Part shown: positions 1 through 13,599 of the stretch, in pieces
Layout of the letters: every line of letters begins with the position of its first letter
How positions within the stretch are numbered: the stretch's first letter is position 1
Position numbers and translations under genes: made by a program
Notes under the pieces: model-generated
Told to the model about the DNA's origin: nothing
Database searches by the model: none
The model's input: only the letters and a program-made list of their open reading frames with translations
Origin: Pampus argenteus
Lineage: Eukaryota > Chordata > Actinopteri > Scombriformes > Stromateidae
DNA length: 64,000 nt
Reading direction: 5' to 3'
NCBI GenBank assembly: GCA_036937835.1
Contig: CM072863.1
Location: 14,992,001-15,056,000, forward strand

Positions 1-3000
1 GGACGTCATTCACGTTTTTATTGCACATTTCTATTGAGCTTTCCTCACACAACTTTGTTCTGCTCACATTTCACAAATGAGCCCCATTGATAGTCAAGAT
101 CAAAAATGTGATTTGTGCCTCCCTGTGTCCATTCTCGTGAGGATTGTTCCAAATATATTTCCTTTGTGTAATAGCTCTTCTGTTTTCTCTTTCTCTCTTC
201 TGTTTTTGTGCTTTGCTTTGCTGCAAGGTCATGAGTGATTCTGTCTTTCTATTGACTGGAAGTGAGATATAAAACCACTGACATCATAATCCTATCCAAA
301 AAAAGACTAGTAATATCTTAACCAAAATAGAGGAAAATGTCAAAATAAAAAGAAAAAAAAAAAAAATCTATAATAAGGATTTGAATTGGAGGACTTTGTT
401 TAGAGAAGAACCAAAAAAATGCCAACAATGCACTTTGTTTCCATAACAACCACCACTCACATCATCTTATGATGAGTGATGAGTGTGTTGCTCTGTTTTA
501 TCTGATCCAACCTCTATGCTTGTCATGGACCAAATATATAACAATATTCAAATACTGTTTCAATGAAACAGTAATGAGAATAAGATAAATCACTAACACA
601 GCTGGTATAATTATTTTCTTTTCTTTCATTTATGAATAAATAAATAAATGATTTACAATAAATAAATAAAAACACACTGGGTATATTGGATCCTGAGGGT
701 ATGTTACCATAAACTCACCATGACTAACTGACCCATTACTTCCTGTCAATAAACGGTCCTGGACTGTCTTTCACATAGCCAGAAGCTACTCTATATCTCA
801 AGTCTATGCTGCAGTACTGCAATTTGGCTTCCATCCATCAGTAGAAGGACAGAGCATAACCCTACAGAGCAAATAAATGATCTGCTCCCAAGTGAAATTG
901 ACACGGGTTAAATTACTTCAATGGAAATCACCTGCATTCCAACAGAGAAGGTATTTTTATGATACACCCACCCGAAACTGTTTTTCTCCTGATAAGTCAC
1001 TGGGAGTTCAACCTTAGATTGATTAACCCACGTCATGTTTTATTTTCATTTGTTGCTTTTAAGCTTTTGTCAGACTTATTTTTTCTAGAGCGAAACCAAT
1101 GAATAGGCCAGACCGATAAGAGCTGATTCTTGCAGATATGCCAGCATTGGTGTAATGTATGTGTCGCCTGATAAGAAATGAGAAACTGCAGTACGAACAT
1201 ACCAAAACTGGGTTTGAGGTTTAAAAACAGTATCATCATTATATCCATCACATATGCAGTTTGTCCACCAGAGAGTACTGATTATTTTTGGGTGTTTTTT
1301 GGGAGTTTTTATGGTGTAAATTGTAAACCTTTAAACCTTTAAAACATCTTGTTGCTTTGTGGAATCAAAGGGATTCATATAAACTTTCTTATGCTTATGA
1401 TGATTGCATTAATATCTCTTGTTGAATAGCAATACTCCAATATTGTTGTAGAAGCACATACTCCTCATAATGTGCTTTGTGAATACTACATAATTATAAT
1501 GCCTCATGATGAAGACACTCAACCTTACATCAACATCAATAATACTACGTAATGTGTCCTTAAATGGCAAAATGTTTTGTTTTACCATATTTCAATATTC
1601 CTTTTACATTTGCTTATCTATCTATAATTTTAAAGATAAATCCCTTGGGGTTAATTATCTGGTTTTCAAGGGGGTTGTTTACTAAATTAAATAGCCCTGA
1701 TAACAACAATGGCTATAACAATAAAATAATCAGTGAATTAATGTGGTTGGCATTACATTTAAGTATTTATATCCTTTGGGAGAGTAACCTTACCCTAATA
1801 AGGGCTGTTAAAACTGAAAAACATAGATAAATGAGGATGCCAGGTTGGGTATACATACTTGTACTCTCTTGGTCCTCAGAGGGAGTAAATTGGATCTATT
1901 GACAATGTTTACCCACAGGCCATCCAGATCTAATCAAGAGGTGAAAAACACAGAAGTAAATGAAAATGCCACAAATCTTGCACCGCACTGCCGCTTTGCA
2001 ATTGCTGTTTTAAATAGATCAATTGCCTCAGCTCCCATTGTCAGGCTCTTAATATCCTCCCCGCAGGCTTGTGGTTTAGCTCTTTAGTCCCATAAAAATA
2101 GCCTTGATGGATGGCTTTGCAGAACTCCAACAGAGGCGAGGGAATCCCCAAACTGCTCCCACCTTCCACATTCAACCCACCCCTCTCCACCATCAGCACC
2201 AATCCATCCACTCTCCTGGAGCCAGAGTATTGTTCAGTATTTTGCTAGGCTGTTTTCTTTTTTGTTTGATTCAATTACAAGATTGTTGTATGCAGTGGGG
2301 TTCTTACACAGGTCAGTCTGATTGAGGGACAAGGTTCATCTGTTGCATGTGAGTGGATTGTCACCAACAGGCATGGGGGAGAGAAACAGAGATAAAGAGA
2401 GACTGAGAGAAACAGCCAAAGGAAACGATTAAAACTAATATCATTTTACTCATCTACGCCTAAAGGTGGGGAAAGAGAAAAAGTAAACAAGCTAAGAAGA
2501 GTGTGTATTTTCATGTGTACCATATTTTACTCAATTGCTGCCTCATTTTTAAATAACAGATCCCTCTATCACTCACCATCAATGCGTTGAGAAATATTGA
2601 TCGGCCATCTGGCCTTCTCCAGCCAAAGGCTAATATCCGCTGTTTACTACATATAAATCTTCAGATGGTACACTAAATAATGCAGTTCAAAAGTCAGAGC
2701 AAGAGTGAGAGCGAGAGACGAGGCACATGAGCCTCTATAAGTCTCGTACAAATAGAAAATGCTCCAGATCTGCCAGTGATCATACTAAACTGAGACATTT
2801 GTCTCTGTTGGTTCTGTCCTGCTGTGCCCGCTTTGGGACGATTAAACTCCAGCTGACATCAGGCTGTCCAGGAGCAGATGAAACCTTTTTAAGCCACACT
2901 ATGAAAAATGACTGGGTACAGAAGTGTTTGCTGGTAGTTTTGGTTCGACATTACTCAATGTAGGACACATTATTCTACTCCGAACAGTCAGTATGAAGTA

Positions 3001-4683
3001 TTGAAACAATTCCCCCTTGGGAAAAAACTTTGCAGGCTCAGATTTTTAAAGGACATTGCAAATGTACATTTAATGATATAACATAGTCTATCTCCCTCTC
3101 GTTGTGTAACAAAAAAAAGATATGTGAAACAGCAAGGTGCCAAGATCAACTTAAGAAATCCATAAACGAGACATCTCTCTAAATCAAGGTCTTTACACAT
3201 TCAGAATATTCTTCCAGAAAAGAAAAACTGACCCAGAGGGTTTTTGTTTTTTTTTCCACAACAGTTGCCTCAAATTTCAAAAGTAGTCTGAGAATGAGTA
3301 TTTATATCTTGTTGTGCAGATAAAGCAGATTTGAAAGTGACAAAAATGTATTCCTTAAGTTCCTAAAGCTCCACTTTTTTTCGTTTCTTAGCGTAATTTA
3401 AATTCCACAGCACAATCTGTAAAGTAACTGAAGCCCTATAGTGCCGCAACGCTGGAAGGCCTTTCTTAACAGTTGTGCCATTTGTCTTACACAGAACATA
3501 AATCAGTTGCCAGCATTATGTGTGATGTGTCAGGGATCGAGGGGTGCAAAATATCCTGCTGAGACCTGATGATTACTTCACAAGATATGTAAGCAGCAGC
3601 CCTAGGCATATGCCCACCTGGTTATGGCTTCAGTGTGCATTCTGAATCCCAATGACTATGACAATAGAAGAAATCTCCTCAGTGCAGTCTATAGCCACAC
3701 TCCACTTGTTGGTTGTGAATCACGTGTGCTTTATTAGCATCTCAGAATTCTGTGCTCTTGAACACATATCAATTTCTAATCTACTCTAATTTGCCCTCAG
3801 TCTTTGTGTGCTTGACATACCGTCTCCCTAATCACCTCAAGGCAAGCTGATGTATCCTCTCCTCTATTCTTCTGTACGTCCAAACTCCCAGAACAAGCCT
3901 CATGTGTCATTTACTCTTCAAGGTTTATTAAATGCATCAGGCTGTGGGGTATATTGATTACTTAAAAGCATCACTAGATGAAATAGATGTGCCAGCAGTG
4001 TGAAGGAACAGAGGGCGAGCTACATAAAACAACCAATTATATCATTCTTCACCCTCGCCTGCTGCTCTGGACTGTGGATTGGAATTATGGCTATTTAAAC
4101 ATTACATAAAAAGCAACAATGGCTTGGGTGGAATATGAATGTGTATTCTGGTACATTTTGTTCAAAAGTAACCCTTCCTTTTTTAGTTATTGTCCACAAT
4201 TTCTGCTGCTTCTGAGAATGGATAGAAGGTCAATGAATAGAAATGATGCAGGGATTTTTTTCTTCCCTAAGGCATTAATATGAAAGTGAGACTTTTAATA
4301 TTTTCAGTGTAAGACTTATCCCACACAGCTGTCACTAAGACCATTCAGGTGCCAAAAAAAATATTTTGAGGTTATGCCACAATCTGGATAAAAAAGTAAG
4401 GCATGAAACCCAACAAAACACAACAAACAAACAAAGAAAAACATAAAACTCAAGTTTCAGACAATATGTCATGACACACTGAAATAGCCATGCAGCAAAA
4501 TTGAAAAGTAATAATAAATATTGATAATTATATCAATAATATTAAATAAATGTTAAGCATACCTGTTCAAATCATTACCAGTGGCCACAATGGCAGGGTA
4601 TTAAAAGGAAATGTTAACACAAGACATTCAACTGAAGCCATTTTTTTTCACCCTTTAACCCTGGCTGGCTATGTGTCTCTCAG
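1..4683. other. Non-coding AT-rich DNA, no gene seen
   Basis: I see no convincing exon, RNA gene or complete mobile element here. Open frames are short, lack recognisable motifs and have low-complexity composition. The stretches at about 1975-2110 and 2580-2650 are compositionally balanced and non-repetitive, so they are possible conserved non-coding elements, but sequence alone cannot show that. The rest holds poly(A/T) runs and small AT-rich simple repeats. Confidence 0.5.
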
Positions 4684-4816
4684 GAGACGCTGCCAGTGGG
4701 CACTGGTGCAGCAGCGGCTGCGTTCTGCTTCCTGGACTGGAGTGAACAGGAGGACGGTTGCGGCCGTGAAGCTGCTGGACTATCAGGCAGCACACAGCAC
4801 TGCCTTTGACAGCCTG
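4684..4816 (+). CDS. Candidate internal coding exon of an unidentified host gene
   Basis: This 133-nt GC-rich segment stands out from AT-rich flanks. Just upstream is a long pyrimidine-rich tract ending in CTCTCAG, a good 3' splice site, and just downstream is GTATGT, a good 5' splice site. Of the three + frames, one (second base of the segment) is open across all 44 codons; the other two contain stops. The peptide begins RRCQWALVQQRLRSASW and ends AHSTAFDSL. I do not recognise the family. The same frame happens to stay open on both sides, so openness is weak evidence. A minus-strand frame is also open. It may instead be a conserved non-coding element. Confidence 0.3.
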
Positions 4817-4950
4817 GTATGTGACTACTGGCATCACTACACAGACCAAGTACCATCAGCACACTTACAGGCACACACAGTATATGGCAAAGCACACGGT
4901 CACAGTGTAAAATCACTTTGTAGTCAGCGTGCATCACGCCCTAGAGACGT

Positions 4951-4982
<32 letters not shown>

Positions 4983-7900
4983 CCCTGGGCTCATGGGTGC
5001 TGAAGGGGAAGGTTAAGCTGTAGCCAGATGTTGCAAGACACTGCTCCAATAGAGTCCCTAGTGTTAGCAGAGAGGATTATAGAAAGGGCTTTCATCACTG
5101 TTGTGCTGTTGTATTTACTCTCGTCCTAGGTTGTGAACTTTTATTTAGGCCAGCAAACAAAGAAACAAAACACTATATACGTGCAGGGTATATGACATGG
5201 TGATTTGTTTGAGTTTATGCGGTATACAGTATGTACTGTATATACTTCATATTTAGGTGTTATAATTATTGTCCAACACTGGCATGAAAAAAACATCTAA
5301 AAAATAACGCAAACAGAGAAAGAAGATATAAACACACGTTTATACATTTTCAGTCGGGCTACTCTTCAAAATTGGAAAACTTCAATAAAAAAAACATACT
5401 TTTATAATACTTCTCCCAGACTGATTCCCCACTGTGCCAGACTAGACTGCTTTACATATTGGTGCTCTTCAGAGTAGTTTCCCCACTTTAGGCAGAGTGT
5501 GATAAGAGGAATGTGGCCAGTGGGATCCTCTGACCTTTCCGGTGGATCTGAGTATGAGCACCAGCCCCCGTGGGCTCTGATAAGGGCCGTTCTGGCATTA
5601 GGGAGGAACGTTACCAGGGGATAGGGTGCTATTGTGGCACCTTTTTGCAAAGATAACAAGACCTCCTTGTGATTATGAAGTGTCAGATCAGAGGATTTCA
5701 TGAACCTGTGTTGGATTACAGCGTCTTGTCCTTATAGCACTCTTGGGATGGTGCTTCGGAATGTCGCCTGGAAGGAAGAGGATTATACATACTGGGAAAT
5801 CATATGGAATTACAGACTTGGGTTCAGTAGGTTTGCATAAGATGGTTGGGTTGTTCAGAGAGAGGATGAAAGAAGGTAGGGAGAAAAAAGAGACATAGAG
5901 AGAGAGAGACAGACGGGGGTGGGGTGGTGGGGTTTGCTTTTCTCATGCATACCATCTTTTAAAGTTTCCAGTTCCAGTACAACCTACAGTCCAAAAGCTT
6001 AAGAGGATAACCAATCCTCTTTCTGTGTCTCATTATGAAACACTGGATAGCATGCAGAAAATTAAAGTATAGACTGAAACATAATTGTATATACCCTCTT
6101 TTTCTTGACATCCTCTCTTTTTCATCAGTAAAATACTTAATACTGAATTGTGATAACTAAATACAGAATGGTACTGTATTATGTAGAGAGTTGCAAGCAA
6201 TTGGATTTGTGACATTTGAGAAATTACTTAACACACACGCTGTCACACCAACTGTGTGACATTAATTTGCAACAGCGAGCATTATAAATAAGCATTTAAA
6301 TTGTGTTATAGTATTTAATTTTATGAGCTTTGATTTCAAAATTATTAGGGTATGGTGATTTATCCTTTTTGAAATGTTGAATGATGAAGTTCAGGTATAC
6401 ATTTTTCCCCAAAATGGAAGAGTTTTGGAATGAACGTTGGCATGTATTTAAATAAAAGACAGAGCTCTATTTCAGGTCCTGCTTGTTGTCAGGACTGTTA
6501 AAGCTCTGCAGGCAGTTTTTCTACCATAAAAATCCACATCCAGCTTCATCAAATCAAAATTCCTCTTTTGTCTGCAATAATACTGAAGTATGCGCAGTGC
6601 TAATAGGCAGATAGCATGCATACTCCGTGGACTCAAACAGGATAGAGCTTCTTTTTTTTTTCTTTGATAATCAATGCAGACAGGACTAAAGATAGAAGTC
6701 TGGTTCATGTTAGGAGTGTGGTGTCTTGGCTGTCGGTGTTGCTCACACAGTGTGACTGTGATTGCTAAGTGGAGCTGAGAGCAGGACCTTTGATCTTGCA
6801 AACCAAGCCTTTAAAGGGAATGTCAGATCCACTGGAGTGTACAAGGCAACCCTCCATTGGTAAAGTTAGTGTTTTCTTTTATACCGTATGTCATGTATTC
6901 CTCCAAAAAAAACCTAATTATTCAGACTTTGTTTTGTTTTTTTTCTTTTAATTTTCACCCAAAGTCACTATGTCATGATTATAATTCTTATGTAAAACAA
7001 GTCATGTCTGTAATAATAGTCAATGGATGGACTTCAGGGTTGATGTTCGATATAGCAAACTGCAACTCTGGGCAGATTTGTTGTATTTTTTTGACCCACA
7101 TTTTGAGTAACCCCTTCAATCACACATAAGGTAGATACATGCACGAGACACAGACTGCAGGAGAGACAATGAATATCAAGTAGAAACGAGGTGATGATCA
7201 AAACTGAAGTCTTTTTTTTCCCTTTTCTCTCTATCTATCAGCAAGCCACGATCGTCTGACAGTAGCAATCCCAACCCATTGAAAATGTCCCTCTCATCAG
7301 AAAATGGCAGCATGCAGAAATCTATAAAAAGGTTTTAATGTTGTGGGCCTGCCACGATTGCCCAAGCTTTTATCTGTTATTCACCAGATCACACAGCCCC
7401 ACTCCCTCCTGGCTGTCTCTGCCAGGCCAAGATGGGCAGAGAGCATTATGTGTAATGGCAGCTCCATTGTTGCAGGTAGATAGCCCCTATCTTATCAATA
7501 TTAATTGTATCTGCTTGATAGAGGTAATTTCCCCCAGCCTCATAATGTGCCTGTTGCCTGCTTTTGTAAGAGAAAGTCAGAAAAAGAGAGAATAGATAAA
7601 GACAGATATGAAGTATAGAGATAATTAGGTAAAATTGTCTTCATCTGTATGTTCTATATATGAACATGTACATACATGTATCATATGAACAATGATTTCC
7701 ATTGACAGGAAAGAAAAACCTTGAATAAGTTTCCAAGAAAAGAAATCTAAAACTATATGTTCTGTAATAAAGTCAGAGGGCATTTTATTCATTTTAAGGT
7801 TATGGAGCGGATTTTTTTTTTTTTTGTCATTAGCAATAACGATAACCATTGTCAATAAAGCACAATGAAGTGCTTGGTATTTTAATGGGTAAAAGTTGGT

Positions 7901-8539
7901 GTTTCAGAAACTCATTTCAGTTCATTTACAGCAGCTATTTTGCCATGTTCACAGTGGCAATGATCAAAGGCACTACTCAGTCTGTTCCAGACATTAAAGG
8001 AAAGAAATGATTTTTACCTCTGCAAATGAAATCCCTCCTGGAGAGCCATGTCTGTGCATTTCAATGACTTGCTCGAGAATCCAACAATCGCATATTGAGA
8101 AATATTGAGGGTGTAGGGTTGTGTTAATTGTTTGCAAATCAGAATGGCCTGCCATTTTGATGAGTGCATTCAATTAGATTTCCACATCTAATGAAATTCA
8201 GCTAGACAATAGCAGGTTTGGTCATGCTTTGATTTCACACATTGACATTGAAATTACGACTGCTGCCAAACATAAAATACTGTAAAATATTTAATTCAAT
8301 ATATTCTCACAAACACTGAAAATAACATTGAAGCCAAACTTACGGTTTTTATATACTGATGAAGTAAAAACTCATGGGAGCATTAAAGTAGCAGTCATTC
8401 TGACAAGTGTTGAAAGGGTTATCGCTTCACATTTGGCATCAGCTGGAGAGCTGCACACCTCCAGGGCTAAAGGGAAGTGTGCTGTGTTGACAGACCATTG
8501 AACTCTTGTTTCCAGAACACCACATGTCTATCAGACCTG
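4817..8539. other. Non-coding DNA with microsatellite; possible conserved block
   Basis: A (GT)n run lies at 4953-4981. No gene is supported. The block at about 7320-7560 is balanced in composition, free of simple repeats and rich in TAAT/ATTA-type and GATA-like words, which is the look of a conserved non-coding element. That is a visual impression only. The open frame at 5402-5701 on the minus strand (99 codons) shows no recognisable domain and I do not call it. Confidence 0.45.
4953..4981. repeat. (GT)n microsatellite
   Basis: About 14 uninterrupted GT units just downstream of the candidate exon. Confidence 0.95.
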
Positions 8540-8706
8540 CCTCTGGTTTGGTGGTTAAAGAGACGATCCTGTCACCAGTTCAACCCCGACAATAACTGCT
8601 GTCCGTTAACAGCAATGTGTCCTGTCAAAGTGTCCTTGAATAGGACACTAAATTCGCATCTGCTCACTCAACCTGTCACTCTATAAGAGTATCAGATAAA
8701 AGTTGA
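8540..8706 (+). repeat. Degenerate tRNA-derived SINE-like fragment
   Basis: The segment contains a B-box-like CAGTTCAACCCC, then a GTGTCCTTGAATAGGACAC segment resembling the 'tgtccttgagcaagacact' block common in fish SINEs, and ends in TATAAGAGTATCAGATAAA, like the usual 'ataagagcgtcagctaaat' tail. The order of blocks and the tail position fit a tRNA-derived SINE. The copy is diverged and no target duplication was found. Confidence 0.5.
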
Positions 8707-11700
8707 ATATGCACAAAAAATGGAAATGAGATGTTCTTCAAACCTGGCCTATGACCTTTCTTCCCCACAATGCTGTACATGTTTACCAGTCTCGCCTCTG
8801 GCAAATACAACATCCCCTGTTCCAAAAGCATTTCTGGAGCTTTGTCCCCAGAGCTATCTTTCTCCATTTTGCCACCATTCTCAGAAGAGATATGCATATA
8901 TACAATATATGCATGCATACACTTTTTTTTTTAAATAAAGCACCTTTACTTTCTTCTTCACTGGAACCTTAAATATTAATTGAGTAAATATGCACCAATT
9001 ATCTTTGGATATGATTTCTTATTATTATTTAGTTTATAAGTACATGGCATCATTATATGTTTTGTTTGTTTAATGTTTACATAAACAAAGGGGGGGCAGT
9101 TGTGGGTGGTTATGTGCTGGACTATTTTATGCTGTAACTTCTGCACATTACACCTGTAAAACCACAAAGTCGTTCTCATACTTACTGATTAGAAGATGTC
9201 ATGTGTTAATTACAGTAATGCACTTTAGAGGTGACTGGTTGCCTAATTTTGTTATCATTATACAGAGCTTATATAACTTATAATGTTTCTGGTGTTTATG
9301 CTAATCTAACCAGCTACTGCAGTAACTTCATATTTACCAGTTTCATCAAACTCTTGGCAAGAAAACAACTTCCCATAATTTTGAACTATACTATTCCTTT
9401 TAGTTCATAGAGCTCTTTTCACTTATTATAGTCATTGGAAAAGGATTTTAACTCCAGGACTGCACTTCTGTACTCTGCTTTTGTAATCCATGTTTTACCT
9501 GCAGTGCTGATGTGAATGTTCACATGAGCATTGATGCTGGACATCATTTTCATGATTTCAGCCAAGAGTGTTCTTATCCTAATGGTCTAAAGTTTTATTA
9601 CATGCAACTTGCTTTGAGCTGCAGGGCAAGTTTCAAAGATAATGTACAATCTTCAATTTGGATAGGAAGGGGTACGAGGAAAAGAGAGAAGATGAGGAGC
9701 TCAACCTCCATCAAGCTGGCTGGCCAAAAAAATGACAACCTGTTTGATTTCCTTGTTGAGGCCTGAGTCACTTCCCTGCTGAGATTCACCGCTGCTGCTC
9801 TTTGAAGTGTGCAGCCGGGAACGTTCACATAAACTCAATTGCGTGTGACATATGTACGATACACAGTGCTAATGTCACACATATACACGCACACACACAC
9901 ATGCATGCATGCACGCACGCACATGCACGCACAGACATATAGGACACATATATGCTCAAGAACTTGATTAGCCACATACAATATGAGCACACTCAGACAC
10001 ACTTCAAAAGAAAATGAGAAAATTATGAACCCAGTGTAACGGTTTCTGATATTTTTGTCATTTTAAGTGATTCTATTTTAGGTTAAGTAACAGTCAAATT
10101 ACATCAAAGCAACTGCTGATGACAAGAACTGCTGCTAAATTATAAGTAGTTGTAAGTAGTAAGTTCGCAGATGACTAGTCACATTTTGCATTGCAGTGAT
10201 TCTTTATCAATCACTCGTGTCTAAACACACAGCTAACATAATCCAAACTGCTTGCAAAAATCAGAACCACCAATTCATTCAGTTGTTGTGTGTGGAGAGA
10301 CAAAGTGGCCTAATTACAATTTTCTTCGTCATCGTAGAGTATTATTTTCCTCCATACAATCTTCTCATGCTTATACAATAAACGGTACAGCTGAGTTCGG
10401 TGCCTCCAATGTACATCTGATAAAGTCTTATCTATTAAGGAGCATTCATTGCAGGTGTGTGTCACATCTCAGTTATGTGTCTTTGGAGTGTGTTTGTGGG
10501 GAAAAATGAAATGTGCCTTCTGTCCTTCTACCCTTTCTTCTGTCCCCCTACGTTAGTACGTGATATGAACAGTGTTGCGTATTTAGCAAATGCATAGTCA
10601 TCACACCTGTTTAACCGATCACTTCCAGGCTGGATGATAAAGGAGGGGACCTAAATCCATAGAATGAGGTTCATCCTCAAATTAATTCTCCCTTATAGCT
10701 TGTAGCTTCTCTGTGCTTTCTTCCCTTCACGTAGGCCTCCCTGGCAATCTCAAAATTTAAATTGGTTCTGCACCAGTCATAGTCAGTCTTCCTTGTGCTC
10801 ATCACTCACACTTGTGTAATGTATTACAGATAGTGGAGATGGACTAAATTACATTGGTAGGCTAGGTTATATGTGTGTATATGCATATAGTCTGACTGTA
10901 AGTGCTGTGTGTGTGACGGATTGGTATAGGCATGTTTCATTTACTAAGCACATTCATAAGGTGTGTCATTTGTACAGGAAAGGTCAAACAAGGTGGATTT
11001 AACAGCTGACAACAACATGATATAAATAATCCCTACTGCAGCCAGACCTGAGATGTAATATCATGTGTGATCCAGTATATTGAAATTGAAAGGAGAGGTG
11101 TCTTAAGAAATTGTTGGTCATGTTTACTGACTGTGTTGGACAAGAAATAAATAAACTGCTCCTAGGTGTATAGGTAACTTTCACACCTGTGGATGGGTTT
11201 GTTTGGCCTTTACCAAGGAAAAAACAAACTTATAGTTCTGGTCCAGTAATTGTTCACACTGGGTTTTTTTATTGTAATATTACAGGCGGATAGTTCTGTG
11301 TGGTCATTATCGTTCACTTACCTTTTAAATTGAATTTCTGCTCAAAGCACAGATTTACTACCATGGCATTTTGTGTTTGGTCCATTTTGTTTTCATACCA
11401 CTACAAATATTATTTTACCTACACCTCTGATATGTTTACTGTCAACATAATTATTATACACTCAACTTGAGAATTATCCACTTTTGTTAAATTGCAGAGT
11501 GTGGGCTGCTAAATCATGGGAGGATGATACACATGGAGTCTGACTTAATATTTTAAATTTAATTTTGTACGTCTTAATAACCGCTCTACTGTCATGCAGT
11601 TCATTTACAGTAATAGATGTGACACAGATATTTGTCCAATACAGAGTACATATGTGTACAGCATAGATGGGGAGCCGACACTGGTGGTTCTGTGTGTGAT

Positions 11701-12998
11701 TAGATGAATGTTGACCTGCACCAAACATGTTTTAATATGGTCTTTACTGAGCCACTGCTGGCTATTTGCAGTGCAACTGGCGCAGAAAAGTAGATCACAG
11801 AGCTCACAGAATAGCTGAACAGAGTACAAAGGAATTCATACAACAACAGATGTGAATAAATTGTAAATCACCATAATCGTGTTCCAGGAGGCCCAAAGAA
11901 ATAGATGATGTCATTAGGGGCACAGCCGGCACCTGGTCCCAGAACAGCCTCTCAGGTGGAATGTACTGCAGTCCCACTATTCCCTTGTCGAAAGGTAATG
12001 TACAGTCCAATATCTACTCTCTTCTCAGAGGGGGAGCTGCTTTCTTGTTGAATAATTGAGACCCAGATAAAAGACCAATGGTTTTGCATTAGACAACTGT
12101 ATGGCCTCATTGGCTCTTACTCTCTCTTAAAAGCGGTTTCAACACCTTTTCTACTGTCTACATTTTCCTTCTCCGTCTCTGTCTGACCTGTTGTCACCTG
12201 ACCTGATACACACACACACACACTGCTTTTGGGGGATAATTGTCTTCATAAATAATTAGTGTTTCCTCTACTGTTAGGGTTCCCAGTATTTGGCAAGGCA
12301 TGTTTAAAAATTACTAAAGAACTTTGCTTTGAAAGATGAACTGAGGTGATGTCTGGGTTAAAGCAATGCATCCTCATCTGATTCTCCTAATGATGGGAAT
12401 ATTGCCATAAAAACTTCTATTTGCTAGCCAGCAGATCTTATCGTCAAGCGATCATACAAATTCAAACTGTGAATGTGTGGCTTATTGCTATTGTACTTGG
12501 TCCATATGAATTAATCCACAATCCTCCATGCCAATGTGGAAATAAGGATTAGAAGCACAGTGAACCTTTTTGAGAATTATGTTCTTTGATTTCTCAAGAC
12601 TATCCAATTGTTGTATTGGCATACATATTCATTATGCTTAGAGTTCATTATGTTTGATTTCCTGCTTTTAAAAAAAGAAAATGTGGGAAGTTATCTATGT
12701 TTTTTCATTAGTCATTTCTTAATGCTTATAATTGGATAGAATAAGGTTAATAATACAATAATAATACAAAAGCCCAATAATGATCCCTGGTGAAAATTGG
12801 ATTTTGAATAGCAGTTGTTTTTTTTAACCTGATATAGTATTACTACTATGATGGATGATAGCACATGACTAGTTCTTTTCAATTTTCTTCTCCACTTTAT
12901 ATTACTGAAAGCATAATTAAAACAGGATTAGTTCTCTTAAACTGTGGTATATGTCCATCCTGAGTATATTATATAGATAGAATGGATTTTTTTAATGT
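8707..12998. other. Non-coding DNA; no gene seen
   Basis: No exon or RNA gene is supported. About 9100-9130 holds a short piece resembling part of a dispersed fish repeat ('ggttatgtgctggactatt'), which is related to the repeat at 49820-50075. A CA/GCAC-rich simple repeat lies at 9881-9935 and a short CA run at about 12210-12225. The remainder is AT-rich single-copy-looking sequence. Confidence 0.45.
9881..9935. repeat. Imperfect (CA)n / (GCAC)n simple repeat
   Basis: Alternating CA units grade into GCATGCAT and GCACGCAC units. Confidence 0.85.
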
Positions 12999-13002
12999 TG
13001 TG
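12999..13002. repeat. Target-site duplication, left copy (TGTG)
   Basis: TGTG directly precedes the 5' LTR and is repeated directly after the 3' LTR at 21179-21182. Four-base duplications are usual for gypsy integrases. The boundary is slightly uncertain because the LTR itself starts TGTG. Confidence 0.75.
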
Positions 13003-13170
13003 TGTGGGACTCATAATAATGTTGGCGATATTTATGGACACCCCCCATTCTCAGTTTGTATTCAGTGTGTTCTAGGTTCTCATTTTGTTGTAATTATTTT
13101 GTTTATTTGCAATGTGGTATTTTGGCAGAAGAGCAGCTAATAATTTCAGTAGGTTAAAAGGTGTATTGAA

Positions 13171-13178
13171 TATATAAT
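13171..13178 (+). promoter_or_regulatory. TATA-like box of the 5' LTR
   Basis: TATATAAT lies 168 bp into the LTR, with the first 91-bp repeat starting about 50 bp downstream. If used, transcription would begin near 13200, so both 91-bp repeats would lie in the transcribed leader. The same motif is in the 3' LTR. Confidence 0.45.
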
Positions 13179-13227
13179 TTAGGCACAGGCACTATGAGGC
13201 AGCTTAAGGGTCCTTTTTTAGGGTAGT

Positions 13228-13318
13228 GCAAGAGAGCGCTAATTAATTAATGGACCCCCAGCCAGCCTACATGTCACGATGTTGTCGTGCTGATGTGCTT
13301 GTGTTTTTGTGTTAACAG
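13228..13318 (+). repeat. 91-bp direct repeat copy 1 inside the 5' LTR
   Basis: It runs from GCAAGAGAGCGC to GTGTTAACAG and is followed at once by GTGAGC, so the junction AG/GTGAGC looks like a splice donor. It differs from copy 2 by one base (13307). The corresponding copy in the 3' LTR is 20652-20742. Confidence 0.95.
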
Positions 13319-13599
13319 GTGAGCTAAAAGTATACCATGGGGAAATATGAAGTTATGACATTAGCGTACAGGGTGGGGAATAACAAGACTGTGCCGCAAA
13401 TGTGTGTTTATGTTCGGTTTCCATGGCAATGAAAGTTTGATGAAAATGGGCTTTACCTAACAGTAGTAAATGGCGAATATTGATATCACCTACCTGCTAA
13501 AATATGAGTTGTGTAAGCGTGCCAGTTATTAGCATTGTGTTAGCGAGATATGTTTAAGCACAAGTGCATATGTTGTTTAGTGTGGGTATGAGAAACGGG

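Noticed and set aside
5402..5701. 99-codon minus-strand frame as a gene
   Set aside because: No motif, no splice signals, no supporting neighbour; could be chance.
9881..9935. CRISPR-like or other regularly spaced array
   Set aside because: It is a simple CA/GCAC repeat in vertebrate DNA; no spacers or unit structure.
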